Shown here: positions 6,458 through 11,792 of the stretch, piece after piece
Position numbering within the stretch: position 1 is the stretch's first letter
Layout: each line of letters opens with the position of its first letter
Assembly: GCA_028279155.1 (NCBI GenBank)
Contig: JANQST010000456.1
Coordinates: forward strand, 1 to 11,792
Direction of reading: 5' to 3'
From: Cyclobacteriaceae bacterium
GTDB taxonomy: Bacteria > Bacteroidota > Bacteroidia > Cytophagales > Cyclobacteriaceae
DNA length: 11,792 nt
The notes under the pieces: model-generated
What the model saw: only the letters and a program-made list of their open reading frames with translations
Databases searched by the model: none
Told to the model about the DNA's origin: nothing
Position numbers and translations under genes: made by a program

Positions 6458-6904
6458 ATGAAAAAAATACTATTAGCAAAGCTATTGTTTGCCTCGGTAG
6501 TCGTATATGCCCAGCAGACTGGACCACAAACATTAGGGCAGTTGGATGAAAGTCCAGCCGGCTCTAAAATCTTAGACTACATTGAAACAGCCAATGAAGG
6601 AAATGCTGTTAATGAGGCATGGATAAGAAAATTGTTTTCACCCAAACTAATAAATGCTGCTGGGATGGACGTGCTTAAGGAAATGACTGAGAATTCCAGT
6701 AAAACAGAAGGCAGGTTAGTTATCTATGAAGCAAATAGGTTGGGAATGTTTGAATACAAACTAAAAGTAAAAACAACAGAATCCGGATGGTTTGATATGG
6801 TGTTTACATTCGAAGAAAATGATCCGTATAGAATTGTAGGTATTACGATGGATTCGGCGGAAAAAGGGTCATCTGCAAAAAAGCCAATTTTTCCTAATGG
6901 CTAA
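6458..6904 (+). CDS. Secreted hypothetical protein (148 aa)
   Basis: A small exported protein. Residues 1-19 are a Sec signal peptide (KKILLAKLLFASVVVYAQ, cut near A18/Q19). The mature region has an N-terminal helix, AGSKILDYIETANEGNAVNE (34-53), and then alternating strands ending FEENDPYRIVGITMDSA. This resembles the short NTF2-like domain that often precedes peptidase or beta-lactamase-like hydrolase domains in secreted proteins ('DPHRIxGI' end motif). Here it stands alone without an enzyme domain (recognition from memory, moderate). The start at ATG 6458 is chosen for the signal peptide. In-frame codons upstream run through the operator element. Its promoter region shares the 23-bp element found before padR B, which lies only 88 bases downstream, so it probably belongs to the same regulon and could even be read into padR B, as no terminator hairpin is visible between them. 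Confidence 0.7.
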   Translation: MKKILLAKLLFASVVVYAQQTGPQTLGQLDESPAGSKILDYIETANEGNAVNEAWIRKLFSPKLINAAGMDVLKEMTENSSKTEGRLVIYEANRLGMFEYKLKVKTTESGWFDMVFTFEENDPYRIVGITMDSAEKGSSAKKPIFPNG

Positions 6905-6927
6905 CTATCACTCCTTTTTTTTATTCA

Positions 6928-6943
6928 TTATTTGTACAAATAA
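6928..6943. promoter_or_regulatory. Perfect 16-bp palindrome before padR B
   Basis: TTATTTGTACAAATAA is fully self-complementary and contains the same TTTGTACAA core as the elements at 6394-6416 and 6958-6980. It lies 24 bases after the stop of the secreted-protein gene and 49 bases before the padR B ATG. It is the strongest single candidate binding site for a dimeric regulator in the window, most simply PadR B itself. Confidence 0.65.
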
Positions 6944-6957
6944 ACAACTAATTACTA

Positions 6958-6980
6958 ACTTGTTCGTTTGTACAACAAAT
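6958..6980. promoter_or_regulatory. 23-bp operator-like element, second copy, before padR B
   Basis: This matches 6394-6416 at 20 of 23 positions, including TTGTT (6960-6964), TTTGTACAACAAAT (6967-6980) and the TTGTACAA core (6968-6975). It ends 12 bases before the padR B start codon, so binding would block transcription or initiation. Its match to the element before the secreted-protein gene links the two genes in one candidate regulon. Confidence 0.6.
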
Positions 6981-6992
6981 CAAAATGAAACT

Positions 6993-7325
6993 ATGAAAGG
7001 TGAACATATAGGGGAGCTTGAAGAGCTTGTCTTACTGACCGTTGGCTCGCTGTATAAGGATGCATACGCAGTAGCAATTTTGGACGAAATATTGGAAAAC
7101 ACGAGTCGTAAAATGGATGTCACAGCCATTCATTCTGTTCTTAGGAGACTCGAGAAAAAGGGGTTGGTCACATCGGAAATGGGTGGGGCGACGAACGAAA
7201 GAGGAGGACGTAGAAAACGCTTCTTCACCTTGACACAAGCAGGAAGAAGAACCATTGAAGATACCATGGAGCTTCGATTGTCATTATATAATAAGTTGCC
7301 CAAGCTTGCCTTTGTATCAGTGTGA
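6993..7325 (+). CDS. PadR-family transcriptional regulator (module B)
   Basis: A 110-aa winged-helix protein with the PadR opening IGELEELVLLTVGSLYKDAY (6-25). It has a recognition helix (about 41-59, MDVTAIHSVLRRLEKKGL), the basic wing RGGRRKRFFTLTQAG (70-84), and a C-terminal helix. The ATG at 6993 is chosen because conserved sequence begins there. The frame is open 32 codons further upstream, but that stretch crosses both operator-like palindromes. It is a paralogue-like partner of the PadR at 3780-4118. Its TGA overlaps the permease ATG by one base (TGATG), which implies coupled translation. The palindromes upstream suggest it is an autorepressor that also controls the permeases and the secreted protein. 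The inducing ligand is unknown. Confidence 0.9.
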   Translation: MKGEHIGELEELVLLTVGSLYKDAYAVAILDEILENTSRKMDVTAIHSVLRRLEKKGLVTSEMGGATNERGGRRKRFFTLTQAGRRTIEDTMELRLSLYNKLPKLAFVSV

Positions 7326-9943
7326 TGTATCGACCTCCAAAGTTGGTGAACCGGTTTTTAGAATGGTATTGCAATCCTAAGGTATTGGAGGATTTGCAAG
7401 GAGACCTTCTTGAACTGTGTGAAAGAAAGTATGAGAGACAGGGGCATTTCAAAGCTAACATCACCTTTATATGGTTAGTCATTCGATCTTTTCGTTGGTC
7501 AAATTTTAAACCTTCGGAATCTTATCAAATAAACACACTTGGCATGTACAAAAACTACTTTAAAATCGCATTGAGGTCCTTGACCAGAAGCAAACTCTAC
7601 TCGGGCATCAATATTTCAGGTTTAGCCGTGGGTATGGCTGTTTTTATGTTAATCTTTCTTTATGTAAAAGATGAGTTGAGCTATGACGATTACCACAAAA
7701 AAGGAGATAACATTTATCGGGTCGTTAGTGATCTTACAGTTCCTGATAACTTTTTCCAATTCGCTCTAACACCTCCGCATTTAGGGGCTAGACTCAAGGA
7801 GGATTTTCCTGAAGTTCAAGAGTATGTTAGATTTAGCTCATTAAGAGGACTTATAAAATTTGATGAGAACTCGTTTAAAGATGAAGTAGGTCTTTTTACC
7901 GAACCTTCGTTTTTCAATTTTTTCGATATCCCACTCATTGCAGGAGACAAACAGAAAGCACTTTCTGATCCATATACAGTCGTTTTATCTGAAAGCACAG
8001 CAAAGAAGTATTTCGGAGACGAAGATCCAATTGGCAAATTTTTGAAGCTTGATGGTGTTGAGCAGCGCTTCTCAATCACAGGAATCATTCAAGATGTTCC
8101 TCATAATACCCATTTCCAGTTTGATTATTTAGTTTCCTTTTCTACCAGGGAAGCATTAGGAATTATCCAGGAAGGTCAATGGTTTTACCTGGATTATTAT
8201 ACCTATATAATGCTTCCGGAGTCTTTTGATACCTCGGAATTGCAAGCGAAACTTCCAAACTTTATTGAAAAACATATTGGAGATGACCAAAGACAGGCAG
8301 GGCAAACCTTTCAATTTCAGTTTCAACCTTTAAAAGACATCTATTTAAAGTCTCATCGGGATGTGGAAATGGGAGCAAATGGGAGTTTGCAATACATCTA
8401 CATATTCTCACTTGTAGCCATCTTCATAGTGGTGATTGCTTGCGTAAATTTCATGAATTTATCAACGGCACGATCGTCTAAAAGAGCAAAGGAAATAGGA
8501 TTAAGAAAGGTAGTTGGAGCAGTCAAAAGGCAACTAGTTACTCAATTCTTACTAGAATCCATAATCATCGCAGTATTTGCATTTGTCTTTGCTTTAGGTC
8601 TAACAATCATGGTACTACCATCCTTCAATTCAATTATATCTAAGGAACTGTTGGCTAATGATCTGTTTACAAATGAAATGTTGCTCTTTTGGACAATGCT
8701 GATATGTACAACTGGATTTCTAGCTGGTATTTATCCAGCATTAGTCTTGTCCGGATTTAAACCAATCAGTGCGCTGCGTGCTTCTGCAGTTACCGGGCGA
8801 GAAAATACGCTATTAAGAAAGGGGCTGGTTGTTTTTCAATTAATCATATCAACGATCTTGATTATGGGGACAATTGTGATAAGCCAGCAGCTAAATAGCA
8901 TGCAAAATCGCAATTTAGGCTTCGATAAAGATCAAATGTTGATGGTCTATTACGCTTCGGATCAAGAAGTTCAAAACAAGATGGAGGAACTGAGAGTGGA
9001 ATTGAAGAAGAATCCAGAAGTTTCGGAAGTTTCTTTTTCCAGGTTTACACCGAGCACAGGTGTAAGTAATTGGTATACCACCTATGAAGTAAGCCCTGGT
9101 GAAATTCAAAACGCATCAATGTATGGCTACCTTGTAGACTTTGATTTTATTGATACATATGGTTTAGAAATGGTAGCCGGTAGAGCCTTCGATCCATCAA
9201 TGGGCACAGATGCTGATGAGGCGTTTATCGTGAACGAAACTGCAGCTTTGAAAATGGGATCAGAAAGTCTTGAAGATGTGATAGGTAAAGAAATTTCTCA
9301 GTTCGGGAAACAAGGAAAGGTGATTGGAATAGTGAAGGATTTCAATTTTAAAACACTTCACAGTGAAATTGAACCTTTGGTGATTCAATTAGGAAGTCCA
9401 GGCAACTTTGCGATGGCATCAATAAAATTGAATGCTGGAACACAGCTACACACCCTGGAGTCGTTAGAAAATTCATGGAATAATGTCATTTCGACTATTC
9501 CATTTGATGCTTACTTTTTAGATCAAGAGCTAAATGATAGGTATGAAACTGAGATAAGAACAGGAAAGGTATTTGGCATTTTTTCAGGCCTGGCCATTTT
9601 CATAGCAGCACTTGGTTTATTCGCATTATCCACACTTAGTGCTGAACAACAAAAGAAGGACATAAGTGTAAGAAAGGTGCTCGGAGCGACGGAAGGTGGA
9701 ATCGTCTATGGGTTTGCCAATCAATTTTTGAGATTGGCATTAATTGCTTTCCTGATTAGTGTGCCCGCTACCTTTTTGCTGGCAGAATCCTGGCTAGAAA
9801 ATTTTACCTACCGGATAAATGTTAATGTTTCAACGTTTCTCTTGGGTGGAGGAGTCATATTGTTGATTACACTACTTACCATTTCTTTTCAATCATTCAG
9901 ATTAACGAGACTCAATCCTGCGCAGAATTTAAGAAGTGAGTAA
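7325..9943 (+). CDS. ABC transporter permease with prefix domain (module B, first)
   Basis: An 872-aa FtsX/MacB-type permease. The prefix domain is about 3-60 (PPKLVNRFLEWYCNPKVLED then LQGDLLEL). TM1 is about 95-115, a periplasmic MacB-type domain 116-355, and TM2-4 about 358-378, 408-432 and 452-475, ending GIYPALVLSGFKP. TM5 is about 500-521, a second periplasmic domain 522-745, and TM6-8 about 748-771, 797-820 and 834-857. The coupling motif of the first half is KEIGLRK (389-395). In the second half it has drifted to KDISVRK (778-784), unlike the KEVGIRK of module A. There is no ATP-binding domain. The ATG at 7325 overlaps the padR stop; a GTG one codon earlier is possible but leaves the prefix domain unchanged. 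The next permease gene starts inside the last eight bases of this one, so the two are probably co-translated. Substrate unknown. Confidence 0.92.
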   Translation: MYRPPKLVNRFLEWYCNPKVLEDLQGDLLELCERKYERQGHFKANITFIWLVIRSFRWSNFKPSESYQINTLGMYKNYFKIALRSLTRSKLYSGINISGLAVGMAVFMLIFLYVKDELSYDDYHKKGDNIYRVVSDLTVPDNFFQFALTPPHLGARLKEDFPEVQEYVRFSSLRGLIKFDENSFKDEVGLFTEPSFFNFFDIPLIAGDKQKALSDPYTVVLSESTAKKYFGDEDPIGKFLKLDGVEQRFSITGIIQDVPHNTHFQFDYLVSFSTREALGIIQEGQWFYLDYYTYIMLPESFDTSELQAKLPNFIEKHIGDDQRQAGQTFQFQFQPLKDIYLKSHRDVEMGANGSLQYIYIFSLVAIFIVVIACVNFMNLSTARSSKRAKEIGLRKVVGAVKRQLVTQFLLESIIIAVFAFVFALGLTIMVLPSFNSIISKELLANDLFTNEMLLFWTMLICTTGFLAGIYPALVLSGFKPISALRASAVTGRENTLLRKGLVVFQLIISTILIMGTIVISQQLNSMQNRNLGFDKDQMLMVYYASDQEVQNKMEELRVELKKNPEVSEVSFSRFTPSTGVSNWYTTYEVSPGEIQNASMYGYLVDFDFIDTYGLEMVAGRAFDPSMGTDADEAFIVNETAALKMGSESLEDVIGKEISQFGKQGKVIGIVKDFNFKTLHSEIEPLVIQLGSPGNFAMASIKLNAGTQLHTLESLENSWNNVISTIPFDAYFLDQELNDRYETEIRTGKVFGIFSGLAIFIAALGLFALSTLSAEQQKKDISVRKVLGATEGGIVYGFANQFLRLALIAFLISVPATFLLAESWLENFTYRINVNVSTFLLGGGVILLITLLTISFQSFRLTRLNPAQNLRSE

Positions 9944-11792
9944 AAGCAACGATATAGCACCTCCCGAGTGGGCGAGTAGATTCCTGAGATGGTATTGTGA
10001 CCCAAGGCTGCTTGAGGACCTGGAAGGTGATCTCTATGAAATTCATGAAAAATATATTGGACAAGACCGGGTATCCAAAGCCAAATGGACTTTTGTCTGG
10101 TTGGTCTTTCGATCATTCAGACCTTCCGCAATTAAACGAAATCAAAAATTCAAAAACTCAATTTTCGCTATGACCAGAAATAATTTCAAAATCGCAATTC
10201 GTGTTTTATGGAGAGATAAATTCAATAGCTCCATTAATTTGTTAGGACTTACTATTGGGATTGCTTGTTTTCTTCTCCTTGGATTGTATGTAAAGCAAGA
10301 GCTTAGCTACGATCAATTCCACTCCAAAAAGGACCGGATATATAGGACCTGGCTGAAGGAAGATTATGGAGAGGGAAGAATATTCTTCAACTCCACAACT
10401 CCTCTCAGGTTTGAAGAAATGTTCGAAAGCAATTTTCCTGAAGTAGAAAAGGCGATACAATACATTGAATTGAACAGATTGGTTGGAAGAGGCGAGAATC
10501 GACTCAATGAGAAGGTTGCTCTAATTGGCCAAGACTTTTTTGATGTGTTTGATTTTCCATTACTTGATGGTGATACTCAGGAACCACTGCGAGGAAGGGA
10601 TAATCTCGTAATATCTCAAGAATATGCTAAAAAATATTTTGGGGACAGAGATCCGATAGGACAATCATTAGCTATCCAGTTGAGCAACGAAATAAGTGAT
10701 TTCACTATAACAGCAGTCTTTGCCAACATTCCATATGAATCCAGTATTCAATTTGATTTAGCGATTTCAACTGAAAACGGTCGTGATGTTTACGGAGAAA
10801 GGAGTTATACGGCATGGTTTCAAGTTGCGCCTGAAACCTATCTCTTGTTAAAGGAGAATGCTTCGATCAGCTCCATAAGTGAAAAAGCGGAAGATGTGGC
10901 ACTAGGCCTAATGGGAGAAACAAGCTATGGAGACGGACCTATGCAAAAAGGCCAGTATAACATTGGATTTCAACCATTAACTGACATTCATCTCAATCCG
11001 GACATACCCCTAGGCTTTGCGCCTGTTAGCAATCCGCAATATGTCTTCATTCTGGCTGCAATAGGAATCCTGGTGCTGATCATAGCATGCATTAATTATA
11101 CTACTCTTTCGGCGGGACAATCATTAAAAAGATCCAAAGAGGTGGGGATGCGGAAAGTATTAGGAGCTGTAAAAGGAACTCTGATATATCAATACCTAAG
11201 TGAAAGTATGGTATTGGCTTTGATCGCCATGTTGATTGGAACAATCGCCACTTTCTTGTTGATACCAACATTCAATCTTCTGACAGGGACAGAGATTTTT
11301 TTTCAGTTTGAATGGTGGCATACGCTCGTATACCTTGGAATAGGTTTGGCAATTGGACTTTTAGCGGGATCCTATCCTGCACTGGTTATTTCCGGATTTA
11401 AAACGATAGATATACTTCGTGGAGGGAATCAATCAAAAGGAAAACATACAGCCAGGAAAGGGTTGGTTGTGCTTCAGTTTTTGGTGACGGTTTTTTTGAT
11501 CAGTACCACGTTAATCATGAAGCAGCAAATGCAATTTTTGCAGAATAAAGACCTGGGCTATGATTATGAAGCCGTGATATCGACAAGGTTAAGTGCGGAT
11601 CCGGAATTGCGGCGTACTTCCGAGCGAATAACCTCAGGATTTGCCAATGGAGAATTGCTGAAAGCCAAACTTGAGAAATACCCTGAAATATCCAAGATTG
11701 CCATGGGATCTCACATGTTTGGAACGAGTGGATGGATCAATCTAGCCTTCAACGATGATGATGATGTATTCAGACGTTTTCGGATGCTTGTC
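9936..11792 (+). CDS. ABC transporter permease with prefix domain (module B, second; cut by window end)
   Basis: The frame is open for 619 codons to the window edge, so the 3' part is missing; by family length about 250 more codons are expected. The start is GTG at 9936, inside the preceding gene (GTGAGTAA, 8-base overlap, different frame). It is preferred because the prefix domain begins immediately, with APPEWASRFLRWYCDPRLLE (8-27) and then DLEGDLYEI. TM1 is about 100-119, and the first periplasmic domain 120-368. TM2-4 are about 369-387, 418-443 and 462-486 (SYPALVISGFK), with coupling motif KEVGMRK (401-407). TM5 is about 508-529, and the second periplasmic domain starts there. It lacks an ATPase domain in the visible part. 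Tandem permeases with the same prefix suggest either a hetero-complex or duplicated specificities under one PadR. Confidence 0.9.
   Translation, partial: MSKSNDIAPPEWASRFLRWYCDPRLLEDLEGDLYEIHEKYIGQDRVSKAKWTFVWLVFRSFRPSAIKRNQKFKNSIFAMTRNNFKIAIRVLWRDKFNSSINLLGLTIGIACFLLLGLYVKQELSYDQFHSKKDRIYRTWLKEDYGEGRIFFNSTTPLRFEEMFESNFPEVEKAIQYIELNRLVGRGENRLNEKVALIGQDFFDVFDFPLLDGDTQEPLRGRDNLVISQEYAKKYFGDRDPIGQSLAIQLSNEISDFTITAVFANIPYESSIQFDLAISTENGRDVYGERSYTAWFQVAPETYLLLKENASISSISEKAEDVALGLMGETSYGDGPMQKGQYNIGFQPLTDIHLNPDIPLGFAPVSNPQYVFILAAIGILVLIIACINYTTLSAGQSLKRSKEVGMRKVLGAVKGTLIYQYLSESMVLALIAMLIGTIATFLLIPTFNLLTGTEIFFQFEWWHTLVYLGIGLAIGLLAGSYPALVISGFKTIDILRGGNQSKGKHTARKGLVVLQFLVTVFLISTTLIMKQQMQFLQNKDLGYDYEAVISTRLSADPELRRTSERITSGFANGELLKAKLEKYPEISKIAMGSHMFGTSGWINLAFNDDDDVFRRFRMLV

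Noticed and set aside
6897..6992. N-terminal extension of 32 codons in frame with padR B
   Set aside because: It overlaps two palindromic operator-like sites and precedes the conserved IGELEELVLL start. The ATG at 6993 matches the family length.

Overview
The window looks like a chromosomal segment from a member of Bacteroidota, most likely an aquatic Cytophagales-type bacterium. This is inferred from moderate-to-low GC, few Shine-Dalgarno-like sites, PadR genes paired with large FtsX/MacB-type permeases that carry an N-terminal 'permease prefix' domain, and AraC regulators with an N-terminal 7-TM module. No rRNA, tRNA, CRISPR array or transposase was seen, and no gap between genes exceeds 300 bases.

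Layout. (1) 1-1041, minus strand: a small metal-binding (HMA, CxxC) protein whose C-terminus is the start of a DUF4396-like membrane domain that stops abruptly. Upstream of it lies a compact regulator fusing an HMA domain to an AraC-type HTH. A 21-bp near-perfect palindrome sits between the two. Bases 1-74 hold nothing recognisable. (2) 1083-1143: a REP-like hairpin of the 'catcctnagcgtagcgaaggat' kind closes the next operon. (3) 1147-4118, minus strand: module A, a PadR regulator translationally coupled (TGATG) to an 877-aa ABC permease, with an operator-like array of direct and inverted repeats upstream of the regulator. (4) 4263-6904, the middle: a YCII-family small protein with a terminator, a membrane-anchored AraC regulator, a secreted NTF2-like protein (convergent with the AraC gene, sharing a TTAA that holds both stop codons), and a secreted 148-aa protein. 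(5) 6993 to the window end, plus strand: module B, a second PadR gene coupled by the same TGATG junction to an 872-aa permease, followed by a third permease that starts with GTG inside the end of the second and runs off the window.

How they may work together. Modules A and B point outward from the middle region and have the same architecture, so they are probably paralogous PadR/permease units. None of the permeases has an ATPase domain and no ATPase gene is present, so a partner must be encoded elsewhere. Upstream of padR B and upstream of the secreted 148-aa gene there is a common 23-bp element (20/23 identical) containing TTGTACAA, and a third, perfect 16-bp palindrome with the same core. 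This suggests one PadR-controlled regulon containing the secreted protein, PadR B itself and the two permeases. All functional links are inferred from sequence and position.
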